From NCBI GenBank assembly GCA_003833135.1, contig QZLH01000324.1, positions 13,500-43,454 on the forward strand: DNA of 29,955 bases, given 5' to 3'. This DNA is from Oehlia diaphana. Taxonomy: Eukaryota > Glomeromycota > Glomeromycetes > Glomerales > Glomeraceae. This document shows, piece after piece, positions 10,870 through 21,740 of the stretch. The translations under genes and the position numbers were made by a program. The notes below the pieces were generated by a model that ran no database searches, was not told the origin of the DNA, and saw nothing but the letters and a program-made list of their open reading frames with translations. Position 1 is the first letter of the stretch; each line of letters opens with the position of its first letter.

Positions 10870-11431
10870 ATAATTAATTTTACATTATACAAATTTCCAA
10901 AATGGGACAGTTTGTTTAATACAAAGTTCTATTTACGGAATTTATGAAATACTGATCGTATTCCATTCTCGTTACCGTCCGGTCTGCCCGGAGAAAAGCA
11001 AACTATCCCTGGCTACGAAATTATAAATTTTATTTATCAACTGCAAAATATGAATATTTTACAAGTTTTATCTTTTTATATATTAATTGTAAAAAAAAAA
11101 AATAAAAGTTTGACAAATTGTTGGTTGAACACAGTCACATGCGTACTGCGGCCCTACAGTTACGACATGCTTTTAATGGTTTACAATTTTCCTAGTCAAT
11201 AATTATTAATAAATGTTATCATAAAAAGAGTTTGTGAAATTAATATTTTCAAAAAAACCTAATTTATAAACTCTTTTTTCTTTAATAATAAATATTTTTC
11301 ACGATTTATTATAGTATTTTCGTTAACATTTCCTGAGTAGATATTTAAGTTTATTATTAGAATAAATTATTGAAGTTACAAAACTAACCATTATCTCGCC
11401 ACGTCTCCATTACATAATGAAAATATAGATA

Positions 11432-11492
11432 TATAGTACGTGGAGAGCAGTCACCCATTAATTTATGTAAGTGATATTGTCCACGTACTATA
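11432..11492. repeat. Short foldback element, about 60 bp
   Basis: TATAGTACGTGGA and its inverse TCCACGTACTATA bound about 35 bp of unrelated sequence. Copy A of the segmental duplication has continuous ACATAATAACAATAGTATAA here (about 4515) without the foldback. It therefore looks like a small MITE-like insertion after the duplication. Confidence 0.5.
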
Positions 11493-12297
11493 ATATAATT
11501 GTCGTAAGACCTGACCTTTTTATCAATAGTCTATATAAAAGTTTACTTTAATAAATTTTTTTTTTTATTTTGAATTAAAAATTTTTACATGGAAATACTT
11601 TTAGTAATTGTAATATTACTTTTAATATAACAACAATAAATAATATCCAGTATGTAGTTTAAATGTTTACTAAATAACCGTACCGTACGATACTGTAATA
11701 TTAATAAAAATTGTCATCATTTTAGTTAGAACCTTTTAGTTAAATTCAATCCAATTTATATTATTAGGGCAATATTTTATCGCAGAACCTGGAAGATGAA
11801 GGCAAAATTATTTACTCTTCATCTAAATAATAAAAGAAATCCAACTAACAATAATTAACAACAATTATTATATCACTTATCGCTAATATCCAGTCATAAA
11901 TCTTTGTGTTGGTTAAGAATGAAAGTAATCATTTTCGGTTATCAAGATAAAGAGATATTTATTTTTGATGATATAACAATAGCTTGAACTTAAAAACTTT
12001 GTTATTAAAAATACATTTAATAATTAATATCCTAAAGTATTAATTAATTATGGTTATCAAGATGAAAAAAAAAAGAGTTAAAGTTTAGATTTAAGCTTTA
12101 TTTTCTTTTTCATTATTCTACCGTCATAAAATCTTAATATAAACTGACTTATTTATTTGTAATAAACTTACATTTATAGTACTTTATAGTACTAGTACTT
12201 ATACAGTGTCAAATAAAACTATGTATCTCATTACAAATAAATATTCTATAAAATGTTTAAAAATATCAAATTGAGCAAAATAATAAAATTTGTAAAA

Positions 12298-13170
12298 TTA
12301 ATCATTTAACGATGTTACTTGTTTTGTATTATCAGTAATTGTACAATCTAAACATTCAGAATGATTATTGAGATTTTTTGTAAAAGGATTAAGTAAACGA
12401 GATGTATAAACAGCTTGAGGATGGGTAGTTATTTGTTTATCTTCATTTAAAGAAGAGAGTTGTGAATTTCTATAATTTTCCGCTTCTTCAATTTCAGATT
12501 TTTTGAAAGTAACTGACCAAATTGATTCACTAAATTCGGTTATATTGGGTCTATTTTCTGGTGTTGAATCCCAACACTTTTTCATTAAATCAATATAACT
12601 TTTTGGTGCCTTAGGGTCATTTATTTCAGGCCTAATTCCACCACAAATATCTAATGCTAAAAGATGATCATGTGCACAATTGTCAAAAGGGTGTCTTCCA
12701 GTTGCTACAAAATACATAACCATACCTAAACTATAAATATCTGCTGCTTGAGTATAAGGATTTCCTCTTAATACTTCAGGAGCTATATAAGGCATAACTC
12801 CATAAATATTATTTTGGTTGATATCACTAACTTTTCTACATAATCCCATATCTAAAATATATGTTTTATTGACATACATTTCAATGTAAGGAGCATTAAA
12901 CAATATATTTCCTATATGAAAATTATGATGAAACATCTGTTTTTCATGAATTTCTTTAAGACTATTTGCAATATAATATAATGTTTGTATTCTATTTTTC
13001 CAATCAAAATATTTGTAATTTTCATTTATATTTAACCAATTATTAAAATTTCCACCTTCTGCATATTGAAGAACAATAACATAATTTTTTGTATTTGGAT
13101 CTTGAGATATTCCATATACTTTTAGAATTTTACTATTGTAATGAACTTCTTTAGTTAAATATGCCTTTAT
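12298..13170 (-). other. Gene B terminal exon: C-lobe with HRD changed to HHN
   Basis: The acceptor CTAATAG precedes ATA-AAG-GCA. The exon encodes VYGISQDPNTKNYVIVLQYA, GGNFNNWLN, then MFHHNFHIGNILFN, YILDMGLCRKV and PYIAPEVLRG. Compared with gene A, CGT-GAT has become CAT-AAT, two G-to-A changes at the two key HRD codons, while the rest of the lobe is colinear. The exon is 873 bp against 879 in gene A. Confidence 0.88.
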
Positions 13171-16100
13171 CTATTAGAAATTTATAATATAAATATAAGT
13201 ATATTGAATAATAATTGTAAATTTTACAAAAATTCCATACCTCATTTAATAATTCATTAGTGAGATTTTGTGAGTTGTCCAAACATTTTAGAGCAACTTT
13301 TTTATTTGATTCTCTATTGTATTTTTCATCTTGACCTTTTAAATATAATAATGGTCCATCCTTCCATATTGCTGAGTATACTGTAGTAAAGCCACCTTTG
13401 TCTATTTCTTTAATTTCATAAAATTGATTATATGGTACCCATTCAAATACTATATCATGATATTCTTTAATATTTGATTGCATTTCTTGGATAGAATCAT
13501 CAATTTTTTCATTTCCACTTGTCCAAATCAAAGTATTTTGAATTATAACATAATCATTTGTAAATGGATTTTGAGATATTCCATATATTTTAAGGGGAAA
13601 TTGTTTTGTTAATTGTTCTTTAACCTAATATAAGTAAAAGAAATGAATAATAAGTCATAATAAAAAAAAATTAACAAATATATATAAATATTATACCTCA
13701 TTTATTAGAGATACAATAGAATTCTGTGAATTATGCAAGTATTTTATGATAACTTTTTTATTTGGATTTCTTTTAGAATCCTTATAAATATATGGTCCAT
13801 TTTTCCATATTGCTGAATAATAAATTGGCATAAAACTATTTTTTCTTGCCTCTCTAATTTCATAGAACTGATTGTATGGTATCCATTCAAATACTATGTC
13901 AGAATTATTAGTTCTCAATTGCATTTCTTGAATAAAATCATCAATTTTTTCATTTCCACTTATCCAATTAAAAACTAAAATGTAATCATTTGTAATTGGA
14001 TTTTGAGATATTCCATATATTTTAAAAGACTCATAATCTGATTTTTTTGATAAAAGTATTTTTACCTAATATACAGTATTAATAAAAGAAGTATTAAATA
14101 AGTTATAATAAAAAAAAATGAAATATGTATAAATATTATACCTCATTTATGAGTGATTCAACAGAATTCTGTGAGTCATGCAAGCATTTTAAAGTAACTT
14201 TTTCATTTGAATCTTTTCTATAATAGCCATTATCATAACATAATGGACCATCTTTCCATATTGCTGAATAAATTGTTATATGATCATCATTTTTGCCCAT
14301 TTCCTTAATTTCATAAAACAGGTTATATGGTATCCATTCAAATACTATATCAGAATTATTTGTTTTCAATTGCATTTCTTGGATAAAATCATCAATATTT
14401 CCATTTCCACTTGCCCAGATGAAGATTTTTTGAACTATTATATAATCATTTGTATCAGGATTTTGAGATATTCCATATACTTTAATAAACTTACAATCTA
14501 ATTCATCTATTGAAAGATTTTTAACCTAAATTATAATTTTAAAAGAAATTAATAAGTTATGATAAAAATAAAAATGCACATAAATATCATACCTCATTCA
14601 TTAGAGATTCAATAGGATTCTGTGAGTTATGCAAGCATTTCAAAGTAACTTCTTGATTTGAATCTTTTCTATAATAGCCATTATCATAACATAATGGACC
14701 ATCTTTCCATATTGCTGAATAAATTGTTGTACAATTATCATTTTTGCTTATTTCCTTAACTTCATAAAACATGTAATATGGTATCCATTCAAATACTATA
14801 TCAGAATTATTTGTTTTCAATTGCATTTCTTGGATAAAATCATCAATTTTCCTATTTCCACTTTCCCAGATAAAAATATCCTGAACTATAATATAATCAT
14901 TTGTAGCTGGATTCTGAGATATTCCGTATATTTTAAAGAACTCACAATCCAATTTTTTTGTTAAATGTTCATTAACCTAAAACATTAATAAAAGAAATAA
15001 ATAAGCTACATAAAAAATTAAAATATATGTAAATATCATACCTCATTCATTAGGGATTCAATGGAATTCTGTGAATTATGTAAGCACTTTAAAGTAACTT
15101 TTTTATTTGAATCTCTTTTATATTCTCCATACCAAAAACGTAATGGACCATCTTTCCACATTGCTGAATAAATTGTTGTATGATCATTTTTGCCTATTTC
15201 CTTAACTTCATAAAACAAGCTAAATGGCATCCATTCAAATTCTATATTATTATGCCAACCTTTTATTTTCAATTGCATTTCTTGAATAAAATCATCAATT
15301 TTTTCATTTCCACTTGCCCAGATAAAGATATTTTGAACTATTATATAATCATTTGTATATGGATTTTGAGATATTCCAAAATACTTAGTACAATCCAATT
15401 TTTTTGTTAAATGTTCATTAACCTAAAACATTAATGAAAGTAATAAATAAGCTATAAAAAAAAAATAAAATGTATATAGATATCATACCTCATTTATTAG
15501 TGATTCAATAGAATTCTGTGAATCATGCAGGTTTTTTAAAGCAACTTTTCTATTTGGTCTTCTTTTATAATCCTTATAAATATGATTATAATATAATGGA
15601 CCATTTTTCCATATTGCTGAATAAACTGTCATAAAACTATTTTTGCTTGCCTCTCTAATTTCATAGATTTGATTGTATGGAATCCATTCAAATATTATAT
15701 CAGAGTCACTTAATTGTATTTCTTGGATAAAATCATCAATTTTTTTATTTCCACTTGTCCAACTATAAACTAAAATATAGTCATCTGTACATGAGTATTG
15801 AGATATTCCATATATTTTAAAAGATTCACAATATAATTTATTTGTTAAAAGTATCTCAACCTATTATATTAATAAAAGAAATAAATAAGTTATAATAAAA
15901 AATTAAAATACATATATAAATGTCATACCTCATTTATTAGAGATTCGATAGAATTCTGTGAGTTATGCAAGCGTTTTAAAGCAACTTCTTTATTTGAATC
16001 TTTTCTATAATAGCAAAAATCATAACATAATGGACCATCTTTCCATATTGCCGAATATACTGTCATAAACTTATCACTTTTGCCTGTATCTTTGATATTA

Positions 16101-16757
16101 TTAAACTGACTATATGGTATCCATTCAAATATCACATTATAATTCTCTTTAATTTCTTTAATTTTCACTTGCATTTTACGAATGAAATCATCAAGTTTTT
16201 TATTACCGCTCATCCAGTTTATGAGACATATGGAATTATTTTGAACTAAAATATAATCATTTGTATCTGGATTTTGAGAAATACCATATATTTTAAGTCG
16301 ATCCTTATGCTTATTTGTATTATTTGTTAAACACTTCGTAGACTAAAAAAAAGAAAAGAAAAGTTAATGTATTGTAAGTAAACTATTAATAAATTTGGGA
16401 AATTTATACCTCATTTATTAAGAATTCAATAGGATATTTTGATTTACATAAGCAATTTAAAGTAACTTTTTTATTTGAATTTCTAGTATATTTTTTACTC
16501 CACCAATTTTTAAATAATGGACCATCCTTCCATATTGCCGAATATATTGTCACAAAATCACTTTTGCCTGTTTCTTTAATTTTATCAAATTGATTATATG
16601 GTATCCATTCTAGTACTATATCATGATGGTCTTTTACTTTCAATTGCATTTCTTGAATGAAATTATCAATTTTTTCATTTCCGCTGGAACAGTTTGTAAA
16701 ACTTTTTGTTAAATATTTTAAATGATCTTTATCATCTTCACTATTTTGAAAAGACAT
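12298..16757 (-). CDS. Pseudokinase with eight tandem N-lobe modules and one C-lobe (gene B)
   Basis: Nine-exon model: 16757-16410, 16342-15929, 15860-15489, 15422-15042, 14976-14593, 14525-14142, 14065-13697, 13624-13241, 13170-12298, giving 1,302 codons plus stop. All introns are GT-AG, phase 0 and 65-76 bp, and no stop interrupts the reading. It is the paralogue of gene A, with the same start (MSFQNSE then DHLKYL) and the same order of parts. The last N-lobe has DKGGFTTVYSA, where the first loop glycine is Asp, and VALK. The C-lobe has HHNFHIGNI in place of HRDFHTGNI (residues about 1093-1095), so the catalytic Asp is Asn and the Arg is His. DMG (about 1119) and APE remain. This predicts a pseudokinase with an intact fold. 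The tail keeps HPQAVYTSRLL. Confidence 0.9.
13241..16757 (-). repeat. Array B: eight N-lobe exon modules, phase 0-0
   Basis: Module lengths in 5'-3' order are 348, 414, 372, 381, 384, 384, 369 and 384 bp. Beta1-beta2 sequences are IKETGKSDFVTIYSA, IKDTGKSDKFMTVYSA, IREASKNSFMTVYSA, VKEIGKNDHTTIYSA, VKEISKNDNCTTIYSA, IKEMGKNDDHITIYSA, IREARKNSFMPIYYSA and IKEIDKGGFTTVYSA. The beta3 Lys is Asn in module 1 (VTLN) and present in the others. Modules 4 and 5 share the opening VNEHLTKKLDC and look like recent sister copies. Modules 3 and 7 share REA-KNSFM. Confidence 0.9.
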
Positions 16758-16799
16758 TTTTATTCAAATAGTTTAAAAAGCTTTGCATAAATTTCATTT

Positions 16800-16830
16800 T
16801 ATTTATAAATTATTTTATGCAGGGGCGCAT
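16800..16830 (-). promoter_or_regulatory. Possible core promoter of gene B
   Basis: TATAAATA on the minus strand (16807-16800) lies 43-50 bases before the start codon. It is preceded by TGCGCCCCTGCATAAAA, which is conserved in part upstream of gene A. Role inferred from position. Confidence 0.4.
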
Positions 16831-18614
16831 CCTCATAAGATAATTATTTCTTTAATTATACTAGATAAATTATGTAGATCTTTCTTATTTAGATAATGTC
16901 AGCCAGAATTTTATTACTACCCTATACAAATTTGAGATGATCTGCATTTTAATGCAAGCCATAATGACGTAATGCAAAATCTTTCTGTATAATAAAAGTC
17001 TAAAAAAAAAAACTGTACATGTAACTTATATAATTTCATATTAAAATTATCCGACACTGGTGTAATGTTTATAGTTTATTTAATAGCTACTGTATTTCCA
17101 TGATTTTTTGTATTACTTTTTGCGTCACGTGAGAGTTCACTAGATATAATGTCATCATTTTTTAATTACACTTATATTTAATGAGGTTACGTACTGTACG
17201 TACTGTATGTCTCAGAGTTGAATAAAAGCTTACAGATATCAAAATTGGATGAACCTTACGCACTACCTATAAAATTCTGAAGTTATTATGTTCTTTTAAC
17301 GAATTTATAAGGGATATGTTTTGTCGATCAATGATATTCCTTTATTGACCGCTATTAGCTTAGGAATTGCGAATCTTTTAACCATTACAATATATAATTA
17401 AGATTGCAAACATTATAAAGATTTGTTATTGAACGAAATTTTCTTATTTGGATTTAAAAAATAAAATAAATATTATGTAATTAATCCAAATTTGGATATA
17501 ATATATAATGTGGCCTAGCCTAACCTACCGTAGCTTCATTGTTAAACTTAAAGGCTGAAAGTGAAAAGAATCATCGTGAAACTAAGGAAAAATCATGTCT
17601 AATTTTTTTTGGTTTGTAAATCTTTTAATAGTTAACCTTAAGAATAGTAATATTATTATTACATTAGCTTTATATATTAACATTCATTAATGTTTTGGTT
17701 TCTTTCATTGTATCATAATTCCATAATTTGTTGGCTGATGGATTATTTTCATTCATTACTTTCTTTATCTTTTTTATGATAGCGCCAAATTTCATTATAA
17801 AGTAAATTGAGATCGAGATTTCAAAAGAATGTTTATTGCTTAAGAGCTGTTCTCAATCACTTTCTTATTTTGATGAACAAGCGAGTTAATAATCACCTTT
17901 TACCCTCAATCTTAAATAAATTGAAATGATGATTTAGCGTTTTCTATAAATTGAAGTTTTCAGCATGATTTTTTAATATAAGAAAATTATTATTTTTACA
18001 TTTAATGCAAGAAATTTTTATATTTTACTCAAGTTATCATTATAATAAAAATATATCATAAAAAATAAAAAAATCCATTGCTTGATGTTCAATAATGTCA
18101 AATTATAAAAAGGTATATCTCGTTATTGATTGTAATACTTGAGCAAATGACATCAAATTGAAGAAGATGTTTGAGAATGACCTAAATCGTATAATTTTTA
18201 AAATATGCAAAACGAACTTGAAATACACACAAAATGAAAGAGCAACAAAAATTTTAAATATCAAGTTAGCAATTTACTTTGGAGTAAGTGAAAATTTTTT
18301 TATGCAATTTATGGATTTTATTAATTATTTTATTCCTTTTAATGAAATTCTTACAAAGAATTTTTGTGTAATTTTTGTCGTTAAATTTATATGGTACATT
18401 TCCATAATTTCACGTCGTGTTCGTATATGTGACGTGATCAACCGCAGCTTTTTACCAAAAAAAAAAAACTAATTAAACTTTGAACCAAATTTTTTAATAT
18501 TTAATTATGCACATCATAAATTTATATCTAAGCTGTTAATAAGATCGTGATGACAATAGTTAATTTATTTTATCTATATCGATGTACATCTTACGTTCCG
18601 TGTCTTATATATAG
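16831..18614. other. Intergenic region, no gene recognised
   Basis: The first 290 bp match the upstream flank of gene A. Beyond that there is AT-rich sequence. A 104-codon frame at 18158-18472 begins MKKMFENDLN and is rich in Ile, Phe and Asn. It matches no family I know and I do not call it a gene. Confidence 0.4.
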
Positions 18615-18678
18615 GAGTAACGTAGATTGAGTAATTTATATGATCTTACGTTACTCAATTAGTCAATCTACGTTACTC
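18615..18678. repeat. Foldback with GAGTAACGTAGATTGA arms
   Basis: GAGTAACGTAGATTGAGTAA on the left pairs with TTACTC plus TCAATCTACGTTACTC on the right, the right arm having 8 extra bases. It is followed by a C/G-rich stretch (CTCCCCCCTTGGGGCCCCC) that is unusual in this AT-rich DNA. Confidence 0.6.
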
Positions 18679-18739
18679 ACTTTCTACTCCCCCCTTGGGG
18701 CCCCCGAAGAGAGGGAAGCATCGTTGTATATGGAGTATT

Positions 18740-18902
18740 TATAAGATACCAATGGAATAACAGGTTTATCTCATTGTGTATGACGTATACACTGATGGAT
18801 TTTATACTTTTTTATACTGGTGGAATAATTTACAAAAAAATCCATCGGTGTATACATAATACCGATAGGATAAAACTTATTACATCCGGAAATTATCTTA
18901 GA
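18740..18902. repeat. Imperfect inverted repeat, MITE-like
   Basis: The core arms GTATACACTGATGGATTT (18785-18802) and AAATCCATCGGTGTATAC (18838-18855) match at 17 of 18 positions. Weaker pairing continues outward through TTTATC/GATAAA to TAAGATA/TATCTTA near both ends. No coding sequence and no clear target duplication was found. Confidence 0.5.
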
Positions 18903-19202
18903 CGTAGAGTCACGTAGTCCTGCGGTGAGGGTGTAATCCAATGTAAAATTTAAATTTTCATAAGAAATTTACAAAAACTTACACTTATGTATACTTACAC
19001 AAATTTATATAAGTTTACATCGGTTACGCCTAAAAAATTTCCATGAAAAATTAATTATGAAAAACACAGAAAAGTTCATTCCTCTCATTATGTAGGCATT
19101 AATCATTCTGTCTACTTTCTAAATTAAAAATATAATGATAAAAATAAAAAATTCTTACATAAAAATATTACACAACACAATTAAAACATCTTTCAAAAAT
19201 CT

Positions 19203-19327
19203 TTACCAATCTATTTAATAAAATTGATCACCTATTAATTGCCAGTTTCCATAGAACTGCGCCTAATTATTGAACCATGTTGCACACAATTAATCGACAT
19301 GAATTGTGTGACAATATAGCATATAAA
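19203..19327 (+). promoter_or_regulatory. F-box family upstream block and TATA box
   Basis: 19203-19288 repeats the block at 1168-1283 without its 30-base insertion. TATAAA at 19322-19327 lies 73 bases before the ATG at 19400, and a pyrimidine-rich stretch (TTTCCCTCAG, TTTTCCCTCCCCC) lies between them. The repeat is seen; promoter function is inferred. Confidence 0.5.
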
Positions 19328-19399
19328 TTGCCCAGCTCGGTATAATAATAAAAATTTGATACTTTCCCTCAGTTTTCCCTCCCCCTTTTCAATTACAAA

Positions 19400-20915
19400 A
19401 TGTCATGTTCAAAAATATTTTCAGGAGATTTATCTGAATTAACATATGAAGTTGTAAAATATTTCAGAATGATTATTCAACTTTATATTCATGCATTTTA
19501 GTTAACAGATTATGGTGTCATTTAACAATTCCATTATTATGGGAAAATCCATTTTCAATTTGTACCGAAAACAATGATTTTATTGAAATTTACTTATGTA
19601 ATTTAAATAATGATTTTATAACAATATTAAATGAATATAAAATTATTAATAATTCATTATTTAAGAATACACTGTTCAATTATCCTAGTTTTTTAAAATA
19701 TTTGAATACATATGAGTTTATCACTTCTGTTGATAAGTGGGTTGATTATATTATTAGGAATTCAAAATTCGAAATTAGTTATCTTTTTAAAAATTTTGTT
19801 TCAGTATCTAAGTTAATATTTAAAATTTTTATTGAAAATGAAATAAAATTACATACTCTTGAAATTGAGATTTCAGATACTCATTATAGGTCATATTTTA
19901 ATGAAATTCTTGAATTAATTTTACAAAATCAAAATTTTATTCACAATATTGGAAATTTGAAGCTTTGTATCAACAATTATGATGAAAATATGGATCATGT
20001 ATTACAAATAACTCATTTACATCAAAATCCTAAGAAAATTTTAATATGTGGTAATTATACATCTTTATATCAATCATTATTATTATCAAAAGATTATAAT
20101 TGTTCAAATACCTTGAATACAATTACTTTCTATTATGTCAATTTTAGAAAAATAATCAATCTTGATAAAGTATTTGAACAATTAAATGTTTTAAAATCTG
20201 TTCATATTATTAATTGTTCTTTCTTGAATAATAGTTTTACTCAACAAATTATTAATTTATCCAAACCATTTAAATTGAAATCTTTAATTTTAAATGAGGT
20301 AATACAATATGAAACATTACAACAATTATTAGAATTATCTGGAAAATTTCAGCAGTTTTGGATTTTATAATGATTTATCAGTAAAACAAGTATTGTTAGG
20401 ATTAATTATAAAGTATTGTAAGAATATCAAATTTTTTGCTTTACATGAATTTGAAGACCATATTATTTATAAAATATTTGATTTAATTGAAAATATTAAA
20501 CAAAATCTTAATTATCTTACAATCAATATAGAGAAATATAATCATTTAAGAATTGGTAGTTCAATCATATTAAAAAATCTAGGACAAGCTCTCCCTTCTA
20601 AATTAGAACCTAAGTTTGATACTTAATGTTAAAAAAAGTGATTTTAAGGCATTCTTGAAAAAATCTCCAGATGTTTTTATTAATAAATTATTAATAAAAC
20701 TACAAAGAGGTAGTGATAATATTTCACATTATGTAAAGGAATATATTATGAAAGGAGAAAGAGTTAAATATTTGGCTATTAAGGATATTAAAAATAATAA
20801 TCAATTGTCTGATTTGAGAGATGAAGTGGAGGAATTCAAGTTATATAATATTGGAGTTCGAAGTTATGATGATTTACTTATTAGCGGCAATAAATTTATT
20901 AAGAATATTAGATGA
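19400..20915 (+). pseudogene. F-box/LRR-like protein gene with three frameshifts
   Basis: The start ATG at 19400 opens MSCSKIFSGDLSELTYEVVK, then frame 2 hits TAG within about 100 bp. Reading continues in frame 1 with the F-box-like ILVNRLWCHLTIPLLWENPF and stays open to 20370. That part includes an ORF from 19702 with LRR-like spacing (LKLCIN, LKSVHIINC, LKSLILNEV). A further shift near 20350, consistent with one extra T in a TTTT run, continues as GFYNDLSVKQVLLGL to about 20590. A third near 20595-20610, where two bases seem missing, leads into LSLILNVKKSDFKAFLKK and the stop at 20913. Together it is about 500 codons. The family would act as an SCF substrate adaptor. Decay or base-calling error in homopolymers are both possible. 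Confidence 0.75.
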
Positions 20916-21139
20916 ATAATCATATATAATATTTGTAAATTATTACACCTGATTAATTAAAGTTGTTTTATTCTAAACGCTTTATTCAATGTAAGTGATC
21001 TACATACATAATATATGAAAATACAAATACGTCACATGAAGTGCAAATGTGCATATAATGAACTAAGGATTGTCATGTATTGTTTGCAAATTTTATAATA
21101 AATTCATTAGCATGAAATAGATAAAAATTTCATATACTA

Positions 21140-21265
21140 TTTTTTTTATTATATTTGCTTTCATATATTTTATCCCCATATATTTTTTTTTATCCCATAT
21201 TTTTCATTTTATATATTTTTTATCCCATATATTTTTTATTCTATATATTTTATCCCATATATTTA
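21140..21265. repeat. Degenerate TATCCCATATATTTTTTAT repeat
   Basis: Four or more irregular copies of a TTTTATCCCATATATTTTT word. It resembles 1390-1505 and lies downstream of the F-box pseudogene. Nothing coding is seen from 20930 to 21586. Confidence 0.55.
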
Positions 21266-21586
21266 ATTTTTTTACTATTTCATCATTTTCATGCCGCATC
21301 GCCGTGAGGCATTAGAAATACATGTTTTAAAACAAAAATGTTTTATATCAAAAAAAAAGACTGTTATAAATATAATGTTTTACATCATGTACCATTCCTA
21401 GCTGTAAATCAGTTTTATTTATCCAGAGAATGAAAATTAATACATAAAATACTTTGTGCATATGCATTAAAATGAAAAGTATATATATATTTTCAATATT
21501 TGTTAATATGATAATTAATTTTAATAATATATTTTCAGTCTTTTGCTCTTTTGCAGTCATAGGATAATATTTTTTTGGATTGTGAC

Positions 21587-21732
21587 TAGTGTTGTTAAAT
21601 CGACAGGCCGATTCAAGTCGGTCAAATAAAAATAAATAAAATATGGTCAATTTCACCATCGGTTTGACTGCCGACTCAAGTCAAACTGACGGGCAATCAA
21701 CTTGGAATCGGCCCACCGATTTAACAACACTA
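21587..21732. mobile_element. hAT-like MITE, 146 bp, 8-bp TSD
   Basis: Ends TAGTGTTGTTAAATCG and CGATTTAACAACACTA are perfect inverse complements. They are flanked by ATTGTGAC at 21579-21586 and 21733-21740. Subterminal GGCCGATTC and GAATCGGCC also pair. The interior is AT-rich with no transposase coding. The TSD length matches the element at 3048 but the terminal sequence differs, so it is a different subfamily. Confidence 0.85.
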
Positions 21733-21740
21733 ATTGTGAC

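Larger units (their letters stand above)
10870..17120. repeat. Tandem segmental duplication, copy B
   Basis: Direct-oriented partner of the segment at 4200-10350, containing gene B and flanks homologous to those of gene A. It carries eight N-lobe modules against nine, and a 60-bp foldback insertion at 11432-11492 absent from copy A. The interval 10870-12297 holds no gene of its own. Confidence 0.7.

Noticed and set aside
14280..15410. Plus-strand frames antisense to modules (MIIIFAHFLNFIKQ and MIIFAYFLNFIKQ)
   Set aside because: Their similarity to each other follows from the repeated sense-strand modules; no independent signal.
4963..16757. Reading the N-lobe ORFs as many small separate genes or pseudogene fragments
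   Set aside because: Each is bounded by matching acceptor and donor sites, all lengths are multiples of three, phases agree, and internal modules have no start or stop of their own.
5913..16757. CRISPR-like array
   Set aside because: Periodicity of 400-460 bp comes from diverged protein-coding exons, not short direct repeats with unique spacers.
18158..18472. 104-codon plus-strand frame
   Set aside because: Longest orphan frame in the spacer, but AT-biased with no motif, promoter or paralogue seen. It could be real but I cannot support it.
21348..21659. 103-codon minus-strand frame
   Set aside because: Begins inside the hAT-like MITE and has a biased composition.
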